This document shows, piece by piece, positions 1-10,660 of a DNA stretch of 64,000 nucleotides. Each line of letters begins with the position of its first letter. The stretch's first letter is position 1. Both the position numbers and the translations under genes were made by a program. Source of the stretch: Ulva prolifera. Taxonomy: Eukaryota; Chlorophyta; Ulvophyceae; Ulvales; Ulvaceae. The stretch spans positions 1,364,001 through 1,428,000 of the forward strand of contig CM041200.1 in NCBI GenBank assembly GCA_023078555.1. Reading direction: 5' to 3'. The notes beneath the pieces were generated by a model. The model had not been told where the DNA came from. It ran no database searches and saw only the letters and a program-made list of their open reading frames with translations.

Positions 1-3000
1 ACACTCCAAATAGCATCACGCTCCATGGTGTCCTTGTGATGCCTTACCGTTGTAACACGCAGGCCAATAGCGGCAAGTTCGTCTTCCAGAGAAATGAATT
101 GCCCGCGACATGGCGCCTGCTTTTTTGATTTCGAGAACGATCCGCCCGACTGAACCTGACTCGGTTTTTTCTTGTTCCGTTTGTGAAGCGTAGGTGCTGA
201 TCCGTTCTTTCCCCCCATCTACAGGCTGCTGCATAAGCCTTTCAAATATGAACATACTCGACTCCAGATCTGCACTGGTTCTGGGATGGCATGGCATTCT
301 CAAACACCCGTTCTAGCGCCGCACGCTCCATGTACCTCCACGTCCACAGCCACCGTGCACCTTATTTAGTAAGTACATTCTATCAGTGCGCATTGTATAG
401 AGCAATCCATCCACTGACAGCTTCCGAACGAGACAGTGCTGGTTGCATGTGAGTCAGGCCTGCCGCGTTTATGCAGCCCATGCATGTTGCAGGTACTCCG
501 TGAAGCAACGCGTTACTGCGCAAACAAAAGTAGAATTAGATATCGCTTGGTGTTGTCATGTCGTGCACACGGTCGCCTTACAACCTCTGGATGACAGTCT
601 AACCGCACTGAGCTCGTGTATGAAATGCCGTTGTCTAAGCACTGGACAATACAATATACAGACTTTTCCGAGAACCTGAATCACAATATTTGAATCCATT
701 GCGTTCTCATCGCAGGTCCTGGAATTGACAGCTAACAACGGCACTGTCCAGCCACGTCGTCGCTGTACTGAATCATGTACGATGCCGAAATCCTTTCTTG
801 CGGCATTGATAGCATTTCAAGGGCATTCTCTGGCGTGTCCAAGAAGTTGGCGATCAAGTTGCGGACATCGGGTGGGCAGAAAACGGTGAGCTGCCCGTTC
901 ATCAGCCGTGATCATGGCAATTGGCCACACTGCACGCACAGTTCTGAGTCTGAACTATGACATCTTGAGTGTCTGAACTCATTCTGCATTTTCTTCGTTG
1001 ATCGCCTCTCACCACAGATGCCTCGCGTATGTCAGCTGCAACTGTTGCATCTGAGCTGTCGCGTGGGCTTGACTCTGTGACCAAGGAGCAAGTTTCAGCT
1101 GTATTAGATGTACAGGGAGCGCTGACAGCAGTCTGGGAACAGCATGCGGACCAACAAAAGTGCGAGTTCAAGACCAGAAGCTTTTGTGCATGTTGGTGTC
1201 TAGATATTTGCCTCGCCTCCCAGAATTGATGACCTGTGTGGAATGTAGGCGGTATGCACGTTTGGTGTCCAAACTGAACAGGCTTCGCCATGACACAGAG
1301 GTCAGCTCCGACCACATCTTGAGTGCCAAGCACGCTGAAGTGCACACGCATTGTTTGAATGCAAATTCTAGAATTTTCCTGTGCAATGATGTATGAGCTC
1401 TGTGCAGGATACGAAACACAGTCTGACGGAAGCTGAAATGCAATCGCATACACTCTCACAGCAAATGAGCGCAGCAAGCAATCTCGTCGCTGCGGACAGA
1501 AAATAGCACCTGCCCGCGGCAGGAGATCACGGTGACTGAGATGTATGTCACCTTCGAAAGGTGTTGTAGCGATGCAGTGATCTAAATGGCTCAACGCTAC
1601 AGCCTTGGCCGGACTTGTGTTGATTCGTCTGCCATTGAGATAAACCATAAGAACATGTCGCTGGCTCTTAGCGGCGCATGCTTCTAAAAGTCCGCCCGGG
1701 AATCTAGCGTGTACCACTGACCTCACCAGCAGAAGTCAGAGCTGCCCCCGTCTGGGTACGCCTGGTAGTGCATGGTAGCTACCTTTAGAAGGCTGTAAAA
1801 CAGGTTGCGGTGGCATAAGGTCTACATGATACCTTTGACAAAACCTCTTTTCACATATGGTTTTCGTGTCTGCGTCTGCAGTAGCACGCTGCCCTTCTTG
1901 AAGCTACCAAACACTTGACTCGACAATCACTTTGCAGTTAATGCATGAGTCTGGCGTCACAGACAGACAGTTGGGCAAAAAGGATCCGAAAATAAATGTG
2001 CTTGAACTTGAGAGAGTGTGAGTGCAAAGGTGGGAGCTGGTTCCACGCGTGCACAGTTGTCTCGGAAGATACTTAGCATCAGCAGCCATGGGCGTGGGTG
2101 AAATAGTCCATATGCCGTTATGATAATCTCTGAACAGCCTGAGAGTCAGCATACGGGTTGGAATGTAACGGCTTCGTCATCGGTCAGAACGGACATCACA
2201 TTTGACTGGGAAGACTCCGACAACAAGCAGCGCTGAGTCCCGGCTAGCAGGTGCGAGCGATCATTCCAAGCACATACATGCGCCAATATCTGCCAGAACA
2301 GTAGGGCAGGGCAAGTACGCCAGCATTGTGACATTGGCTAGGTAGCCTGTGCACACCCGCGGCTACTGACTACTTGCAATCTCAGGCGACGTTGTATGGC
2401 TGGGAAGCTTCGCCGGCCAACTTTGTGAGCATCATGTCACATGCTCGTGCGAGGAATCATGAACGAAGCCTCGGCTTACAATGTATGATCCGAAGACCCA
2501 ATTCAGTACACTTGAAAACTTGAACGGCTTTTTGAAACAGCGTGTGGATTGACTATGTTGTACGCTCAAAAATGCAAACCTTGTCCCAGTCTTGTCCTAG
2601 AAAGTGGACAAGAACTCGCGCCTGTGATCCAGGAACTGTTCGAATGCATGCTGTGCATGCACACATGCCGTGCATGTTCGCTTCGTATGATGGATCATGC
2701 AGCACCGGCAGGCCCCCTGGCCGCCGCCACTAGCGCTGGTTGAGAGCAGCTTCGCCACCCAATCTGCCCGTTTGTGCACCGTTCCTATACTTGCATCGAG
2801 CGACAACATAATCCTCTTTTCCCGTGGTAAGTAGGGTGCGTCAAGGTGTGCTAACATTCCAATACCATGTCTTTGTGAAGTCCGCTTGCTTCCACCGAGC
2901 ATAGGCATATCAAGTAGTACAAGCGAGCGTCATATACGCACGTTGACACACTGTAAAGCATGTTTTTGACTGCCTTCTGTGCTGGTAGTCTGGTAGGTGC

Positions 3001-3103
3001 TGGCTCTGCTTGCCAGGCCGCTTCGTTCTCACGGTCATAAAGTATCTTCCCTATCCGCGTTCTGCTTTTGCCAAATTTACTTGAACGTAACACTATATTG
3101 CAG
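1..3103. other. No recognised gene (3.1 kb)
   Basis: Open frames here, on both strands, are short or lack any recognisable domain. The longest is a 274-codon minus-strand frame at 902-1726 with no family resemblance and cysteine/histidine-rich composition typical of non-coding translation. The last ~100 bases are presumably the RPL8 promoter and 5' UTR. A TTGCAG sits directly before the RPL8 start codon, so part of this stretch may be a 5' UTR intron. Confidence 0.5.
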
Positions 3104-4405
3104 ATGGGACGTATCATTCGGGCACAGCGTAAAGGCCGTGGGTCAATCTTCAAGTCCCACTCCACGCACAGGAAGGGCGAGGCTCGCCTGCGAACTCTTG
3201 ACACTGCGGAGCGGAATGGTTACATCAAAGGGGTTGTGACAGACATCATTCATGATGCTGGGCGCGGAGCACCTCTTGCTCGAATTACTTTCCGCGATCC
3301 CAACCGATACAAGCTGCAGAAGCACTTGATGTGCGCTGCAGAGGGCATGCACACAGGCCAGGTGACCCAGTCATATACTGATGTGCCCTGAATGTCTTCT
3401 TTGGCTCATATTTTGTCATGGTGTCTATCTGACATCCTCGTTGTGCAACACAATTGCTGCATGCGGCACACAGGCGCGGCCATTTGTCATCGATGACAGA
3501 TTAGAATTAGACACGAGCTAGCTTGCAAGTGCTTGTAAACGCATTAGGTCGTCAACTGCTTTTCAAGCGGGCGAGGTGTTGTTTGTAAGCTGCGGACGCG
3601 GCACCAATCAGTCTGTGCAATACGCTGCATAGGTCGGCTGTCATCGAGAAAAATAGTGAAAACGATGGCGTTATCTCTTGAGGTGCATGTGCAGATCCTT
3701 TATGCTGGTAAGAAGGCTCAACTGACCATTGGCAATATCAAGCCTGTGGGTGAGCTGCCTGAAGGTACAATTGTGTGCAACCTGGAGGCAAAGCAAGGTG
3801 ACCGTGGCACTCTAGCTCGTGCGTCCGGCGATTTCGCTCTGATTGTGTCGCATAATTTGGATACTGGCTTCTCGCGCGTGAAGTTGCCTTCAGGGGCGCG
3901 CAAGGTCATTCCATCAACATGCCGTGGCATGGTTGGCCAAGTTGCTGGTGGTGGTCGAACAGAGAAGCCTTTGCTGACAGCCGGAAAGGCATTCCACAAG
4001 TACAAGGCTAAGCGGAACTGCTGGCCAAAGGTCCGTGGTGTTGCGATGAACCCTGTGGAGCATCCCCATGGTGGTGGTAACCATCAGCATATTGGCCATG
4101 CATCCACTGTGAAGCGCGATTCTCCTCCTGGTAAGAAGGTGTGACACTCGAATTTGCTTCTGACTTGGTGGTGCATTCTGCAGTACCTCCTGACCAAATG
4201 TCGCACCCTAGCCGCTTTGGTCAATCAGCTGTTTTGTGCTGCCATATCGTGCAGTTGTTAACATACAACACTCAAGCGCACTTCCGTCTTTGTGATGTGT
4301 TTTGGTTGCCAAGTTTTACATGAATTCGAAGTGCAGGTTGGTCTGATTGCTGCCCGCCGCACTGGTCGCCTGCGTGGTACCAGCCAAATTCGCAAGGAGG
4401 ACTAG
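3104..4405 (+). CDS. RPL8: 60S ribosomal protein L8 (uL2)
   Basis: Cytosolic large-subunit protein uL2, which supports the peptidyl-transferase centre and subunit association. Three exons join in phase: 3104-3361, 3695-4138 and 4337-4405, giving 256 aa, the expected size for eukaryotic L8. The start [19 protein letters not shown] is the canonical eukaryotic uL2 N-terminus. [35 protein letters not shown] and the near-invariant [20 protein letters not shown] all follow in order. Intron 1 splits MHTGQ from ILYAGKK (CAG|gtgacc ... gtgcag|ATC). Intron 2 is AAG|gtgtga ... gtgcag|GTT. The tail is short and basic, ending QIRKED. The base triplet TTGCAG immediately precedes the ATG, so a 5' UTR intron may end exactly at the start codon. 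Identification is certain from motif content. Confidence 0.97.
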
Positions 4406-5101
4406 ATGTAGCCTTTGTTACCAGTCTTGCTGATCCCGGGCATGTAATTAAGTCGTACATGCTGACATTGTCTCCACGCACAGGTGCTCTAGAGTGCACT
4501 TGCTGCATGCTTACCAGTGCGATGACATTCCAAGTGAGGATTCAGCATGAACAGTACGCCATAGATCACACCATGGATTACATGGGTCTTGCATTGACAG
4601 TCATTGTGGCACAAGCGACTGCGCCACTGCTGTGCATAATGCTACGAATGTTGTGGTATTCTACACGTTAAGTCTTGTATTGCATAAAGCAGTCGAGTTG
4701 AATTTGTGTTCACAGGCATAGCATGTACAAAAATGGCAACACAATTGTACATGCAGCGTGCCAGCTCGTTGCGTAGAATGCACAAGAGCTGTTCCGAGGT
4801 CGACATGGCACAGCCGACATTGGATGGTCGGATGGGGAACCCACTGCACGGTATCCCATGTCGAAGCCTCTGTTGGATAGGCACCTCCAAATGTTGATCA
4901 GCGAGTGGCATGTCAACATTGCATGCAAGTTCATATTGTCGACAGTACATTTGTCATCTCCATCGCAGACCAGGCATTGCCTGTTAGATAGCAAATGCAA
5001 TACACAACCTCATTCGCCCAATTACACAGCACACATCTCGTTCGAAAGCATGAAAGATAATAAGAATTCAAGTTCTGTTGTGGGACAGTGTGATGCAAGT
5101 A
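4406..5101. other. Intergenic, convergent 3' ends
   Basis: About 700 bases between the RPL8 stop codon and the stop codon of the minus-strand SUVH gene. Short open frames on both strands show no family resemblance. It should contain the 3' UTRs of both genes. No AATAAA-type signal stands out, and TGTAA-like signals common in green algae cannot be assigned with confidence. Confidence 0.4.
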
Positions 5102-8100
5102 TTACCGCAGAAGGCCGCGGCATGTGCTGGCTCCACACTGGCAAGTCCATGTGCTATCTTTTTCCAGAGAATATCGATAATCATATTGTAGCTCTGTCAT
5201 AGCAGGTATCCCAGCCTCGATCGAGGCGAAAAATCCAATATAGTGATACACAGAACTCCCGGCTTTGTATGTCATGATCGTTTGTTTTTCCAAATTTGGC
5301 TCGCAGGAGTGATTGATGAACCTGTATTGGTCCTATGTTGCAAGACTGGAGTGCGGAACTGCGCCACGGTGCACAGGGGCAAATTGAACACACCTTGCCA
5401 CATTGCCTTCCACCATAGCATCAACTGCCAGTGTTTCGCAATTTTGAGACAGGGTCTCTCCAACGTCCCTTCCGTTCCTGCAAGGCGCGTCAACTCATGC
5501 CAGAATACCGATCAAACCAGCAGAGCCAGGTATGGTGACAGAGTTTGCATACTCATACGCAGTCCAGATTGCTTGTCCTCCATGAGCCTGGCGACATTCG
5601 TGTAAAACCTTGTCTGCGTCAGCCGAGACCTGGCCACGCATGTTGATATCCCAGTCCGTACGGCCATTTACCCGACAATTGCCAGTGATGGATGTAGACG
5701 GATCTGCGGCAGCCTTGGGCTTCGATCCACTACCAACAGCGCGCACAACCTCTGACAACGGTGCAGTGTTTGCCTGTTGTCCATTTGACACGATGCCGTC
5801 CTCTCTGGCATCATCGTGTGTTGCACCCACGCTCACTCCATGCTTCAGCCAGCCTCGATTACACACGACCTCCCGAACAGATGGCAAGCTGGCAGGACTT
5901 CCATCTATGCAGGGAATCTCACTGGCCCACGAGAAAAAATCTTCTGGAGGAAGGCGAGGAAGCAGGCTCAGCTCTTCCTGCAAGCAAGATTTGTTTCCGT
6001 GGCAAAAGCCGAGGCCACAACATACGTCTGAAAGAGCAAGACCACCAGGCAGAATCATCACCTTGGATGCATCAGCAGGATTATCTGCCAGGTGCTGAGC
6101 AACTGACTCAAAATGGTTCAGATCAAAAATGTATTCATCTTTCCCGCGCAATTCATTGGCCTCTGAGTTGGTGCAGACACGCCCAATGTAGCAGCAGACA
6201 AAGGTGCCAATCGGAAGGTCAACCTCACAACGTACTCCCCAGCCTTTGCTGGCAGTGTAAAACACTTGCAATGGAAGGAATATACCTCTTGACGCCACAC
6301 TGCATACAGGATTGTGTCGGTCAGTAGATTGTTGTGTGGCTATGTCAGGCTGAGAAGCTCTCGACGTGCATCGAAGCGCACTCAAGCAGCTGCGGCCGGC
6401 CTGACAGCCTGTCCTCCATGCAAGGGGTGAATTGGATTCGCTCCAACATGCCACTCTCTTGATTGTACAGCACGCTGTGTTCGGATGTAAAGTCTGGCAG
6501 CCTCTTTCCAGCAGCAGGCGCTGTTGCTTTGCTGCCAGACCATTGCACCAGACGCCTCGAGAATAGCTCAGACATATACACCGCAGCTGCCGGGGAAAAA
6601 GTGTAATCCCTGCGATACGTAAACTTTGGCGCTGGTGCCTCTTCGCCGCTGTCATTGATCAGAGCTATGCGAACCCTCTCTCTACCTCCGCTGATATCAT
6701 CACTCAGTAATCCAGCCTGTACAGTGGTAGGTAGAGAGTCGAATTCATATACATACATGACCTTCACAGCCATTGCTAGCAGCTGCACAGCCAGAGTGCC
6801 ATGATCATGCCACTGACCAGGTCTACGCCAGCAAAGTGCAGCTCAGCAAATGCGCAAGAGGCGCACCTGTGCCGTGGCCCCACTCCATCCATGCCCAGCC
6901 CACCTCTGCTTTTCAAGGTCTCGCATCTCTGCAGGTGAATTGTCCCAGCGCCATTTGAGCTCCCGGGCAGCCTTGGCTGGCTGCACTGATCTGCCTTTAC
7001 TGGCCGCCGGCCCAGGACCTTCGCGCTTTGATTTGCGAGTGCCAGGCCTACTTGGAGGCTTTGCTGCCTTTGCTGGCTGCAGAACACGTCGTGCCATGAC
7101 AGCATTGCTTCCACCGAAGTGATTGTACTTGACAGTTGCTGACGCGACAGCATGGCCTGTGACTGCGACCAGTTTGAATTTGTACACCTCGGGGCCGTTC
7201 TTCGACTCCACACTGCAACAGCATATAACAGTCAATTATCAGCATGGTACAAGTAGCTGAGTGAGCAGCAAGAGAGTCAATGCAAAAGCATACTAGGCCA
7301 TCTCCTGCACCAAGTACAGGCCTTCATATGCGTACATGCGGTACATACGGCCGTTTCGTTCTTGCATGGCGGCTGCTCGGCACACTCGTACCGGAGTTTG
7401 CATGTCCATGCTTGTCTTGAGTGCGAGATTGCCCTGCAGTGGTGAGACACGCGGTCACTACATGTACATTTGCAGCACCGGAAGCACCGAAGCCCGATCT
7501 CGATCTCACTGTTGATTCAACGACCCACAGGACCCTGAAACAGGAGAACAGTGGGGGCTCACACGAGTCAGTTTCTGTGCTTCCACTTGGCGCTTGCCTT
7601 TCTGCCCGCCCATTCCAGTATACCAAACTTCTGCACCTGTGTCTTCATCATCAACATATCCGCCTGACATGCATATGGCAAACGCAGGGTGCGCGCCATG
7701 CCCATCAATTCCAAGCAAAGTTTTTCCATGAATACCCAGAGCTTCAAGCTCCCCACGGCCCTCAAACAAGTCACCAGGCTTGACGCCTAGCGGATGCCCC
7801 AGGTATTGCTGTTGCGGATCTGACTTGCGAAGCAATGAGTTGGCGATTAGGTCTGGTTTCGCTCGCTGCATGAGCAGCATGATTGACAAGGCCGGACAGG
7901 AGTGCACCCCACAACAGGAATTTATGCAATGACCATGACCAACGCATAGGGACACACATACGTAAGCCAATCACATGCAATTCAATCATGCAAGCAATCT
8001 AACATAAAAGCGAGAATAGTGCATGACTGCTGAATCACTCACCCCTGCAGCCTGGAGTATTTCGAACTCCTTGCGATACTTCTTCAACCTGGCCTGCTTA

Positions 8101-9180
8101 GATTGCACAGCAGCATCATCTACTCTGACAGAGTATTGGAAGGCCAGGCCTGGGAACCGTGACTGTGAAGGTGGAGTTGGCATTTCGAATCCTACAGCGT
8201 TTGCCACGTGCGCAGCCACTGGAGATGCTGCTGCTGCTGGCTCTGTTGGTACGTCTGCAGACGATTGTGGTGGCATGTCTGGACCGGCACCAGTTGCCAT
8301 GAGCATAGCTGCAGATGTACCAGGGACATTAGAATCGCCAGCATCTGCATTAGGAGCAGCTCCCGCCAGGCATTCAGGGATGTCTGTGTCTGGTTGGTGG
8401 GTGTCTTTGTCGTCATGACTAAACGTCAAGGTACCTGCAAGGATGGGGGCCTGTCACGAGTCGCCACGTGCAGCACCCTGGCACGTAACACAGCAACGCG
8501 CTGCAAAGGCACCTCACCAAGTGGCTTACTGACATGAGCAGCTTCATACATCAGGAAGCTGAAAGCTGGCACAAGAAGGTAGCATGGTTCAAACCTAATG
8601 GATGAATCACACCTGATGGGTGTTCTGTCCCGTCAGCGGCCAGTTCATCAGCGATGAGAGTGTCATGTGTTGAAACATGAGGAGCTTCATCATTTCGAAT
8701 ACCCGAGGCCTTGTTTGTAGTCTGTATTTCTGACATGTTGGCGCACACAGCTGGCGCCGACAATGGCAGCCAGGCGTCATGTCTGCCCCTTTTGCGCCCT
8801 GTATCATCCATGGAGTCCAGCAACATATCATCGTCACTGTCGCTCTCACGCGCTCTTCTCACGTGGACGTCACCCTTGCCTCTCATAGAAGATATGCGAC
8901 ATCTGGGGAACATCTCTGACGGCATGCTGTGCGCGCTTCCCTGTGCTGCAGTTGATGGGCCAGCGCCATCGGCATTGCGAGCTTGCTTCCTAGGCCGAAT
9001 CTGTTCTGAACTTTTTGACTTGACTTGTACGTTGCGAGCATCATCCGGGGGGGTCATATGCTTGCCTTGCACAGCACTGAATGCCAGCGGTGCAGCGTGA
9101 GCTGCGCCAGGCCCCCGTCGCTTGAATGGATTATCGTCCTGAAAATTCTTAGATCCTAGCTGAGAATTTCGACGCTGCAT
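5102..9180 (-). CDS. SUVH-type histone H3K9 methyltransferase (SRA, pre-SET, SET, post-SET)
   Basis: Nuclear enzyme that would bind methylated DNA through its YDG/SRA domain and methylate histone H3 lysine 9. Exons read right to left: 9180-8613, 8434-8043, 7865-7563, 7433-7294, 7212-6867, 6782 to about 6370, about 6315-5672, 5613-5588, 5321-5102. Joins of exons 1-6 are all in phase. The N-terminal ~320 codons are low-complexity, with an acidic stretch and a basic segment (QARLKKYRKEFEILQ). SRA follows: VKPGDLFEGRGELEALGIHG, GGYVDDEDTGAEVWYTG, LTRGNLALKTSMDMQTPVRV, EGLYLV and PEVYKFKLVAV. Pre-SET opens with ISGGRERVRIALIND and PKFTY. SET contains GWGVRCEVDLPIGTFV, DEYIFDLNHFE, NVARFINHSCEPNL and ELQYDYRY, and ends in post-SET WTCQCGASTCRGLL. 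The join inside pre-SET (6300-6380) changes frame without a clear intron, so that part of the protein is unresolved. The intron before the last exon appears to use a GC donor. Confidence 0.9.
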
Positions 9181-10054
9181 GTTTCACCTGCACAGTCCCA
9201 CACCGCTCCTTGTGTACACTAGCTGAGATGGCTATCGATCGGCGCGGCATCCCGGCACGCCGTCGACAACGCTGCCAGGTGCGGTCACGTCGTGGATAAT
9301 GTAGAGCTTCAGGGTGGCTGCAATTGATGTCGGTTGTGCACGAGCAAACGCAAAGTCAGTCCGGACGTGGACTGGCACACGCCGATTCAGTGAGTTCTCC
9401 AGTAAAGTGTCGATACCTAACATCAACGACTTTTTCCTCAGAATATTGGACGTCCCAGTACCGCTCTAGCTGGAGTTCGGGTCGGCCTCGCCGAATCAAG
9501 ACCCCTTCCTACACCCCATCTTCAGTATGAGCCCGTGTAATTGTCGGGGACGCATACGACACTGCCGACGCATATCAGCAGGTGATGGTAAATGTCGACA
9601 CCAACAGTGACATGCGGGCACCTCGTACGAGTGGGCAAGGGGTTTCAAATTTTGCCTACGTCCTGCGCGTGCCACAGCTGTCGCGGTGACGTGATGCCCC
9701 GCGGCGCCGGAGCCCCGGTAACCACAGCGTGGTCACGGCTAATCCTGATCGCCACAAGGGCCGATCGGTCCTTCACCGCTCCACCGCGTTGGCCTCCGCT
9801 GTCACACCATCCCAGCCTGGGTACCCAGAGCACGATAGCAAAGTGCAGAAAGAGTACAGGGATGATCACAATTCCCGAATCCAGTGACCAATTAATTAGG
9901 CAGTGAATCATGCTTGCACTGGATGGCACGAGGCCCAGATACTCGCGAATCGCGTCGCGATACTGCGCCCAGGCCTGAGTATGAAGGCAGCTCCAAGAAT
10001 TTTGATTGCTTGATATTGCACACACTGCAAGCTGCCAACTGCCTCGGTCAATCT
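9181..10054. other. No recognised gene
   Basis: Upstream of the SUVH start codon and before the retroelement remnants. Several short frames overlap on both strands without domain resemblance. The first few hundred bases are likely SUVH promoter. No promoter motif could be assigned. Confidence 0.4.
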
Positions 10055-10660
10055 GTGATCATGCATACATACTGCGGGGCCTGGGGAGCAGGCCGCTGCC
10101 GCGCAGGCGACGGCGCTGGAGCGGGTGTTCAGGGCGGTGGCCCAGGAGAAACTGGGGGACATCATGTTTATGTCGCCAGGTGACACTTTGTGCATAGAGG
10201 ATGTGTCGGTTGTGAACCCCTGCGCTGATACCTATTGCGGCCGAGTGGCCCGGGAGGACGGGGGTGCTGCGGCGACACGGGACGTGCAGACACGCACTGC
10301 TTATCATTTGTACGACCCTGATTCATACAGTTTTGTGCCGTTATTGCATGAGACGCATGGTCGCTTGGGACAGCCTGCCATGAATCACGTGAATCGGCTT
10401 GTGGAGGTTGCGTCTCGGTGTGGTAAGGTGAACCGTGGTTTTTTGGTGACGAATGCTCTGCGCCGGTTAAGTGTGGCATTGTGCAAAGGGAATTCTATTG
10501 TGCGCCGTGCGGTGATTCAATCTTTGGCTGGAATCACCGGCAGGGCTGTGGAACGCGCTCGTGCCGGGCCTTGTGCCATGAATGAGTGAGTGGGTTTGCG
10601 AGTGGATTCCTAGAAACGGCCCGATGCCCGGCCTCTGTCCTTTGTAACTACGTACAGGTC
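10055..10660 (+). mobile_element. Non-LTR retrotransposon remnant A: 3' endonuclease domain and tail only
   Basis: 5'-truncated fragment of a LINE-like element. The readable frame at 10125-10589 encodes the C-terminal part of a polyprotein: GDIMFM then EDVSVVNPCADTYC, followed by FVPLLHETHGRLGQPAM. This is the pattern of the PD-(D/E)xK restriction-like endonuclease found after the reverse transcriptase in one class of non-LTR elements. It aligns residue for residue with the same region of copy B at 13019-13450. After the stop codon the 3' tail runs into GGCCTCTGTCCTTTGTAAC (about 10627-10645), which is shared with copy B and with a fragment at 14565-14597. Everything 5' of the endonuclease is missing. 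The proteins of A and B differ at many positions, so they are not a recent duplication. Confidence 0.75.

Noticed and set aside
902-1726. 274-codon minus-strand open frame
   Set aside because: No domain, unusual Cys/His/Ser composition, and overlapping plus-strand frames of similar quality. Length alone is weak evidence here.
7529-7558. A 30-nt intron in the SRA region that keeps the frame
   Set aside because: Using the same gtgagc donor with the more distant ctgcag acceptor gives the conserved LTRGNLAL...TPVRV sequence and a normal intron length.
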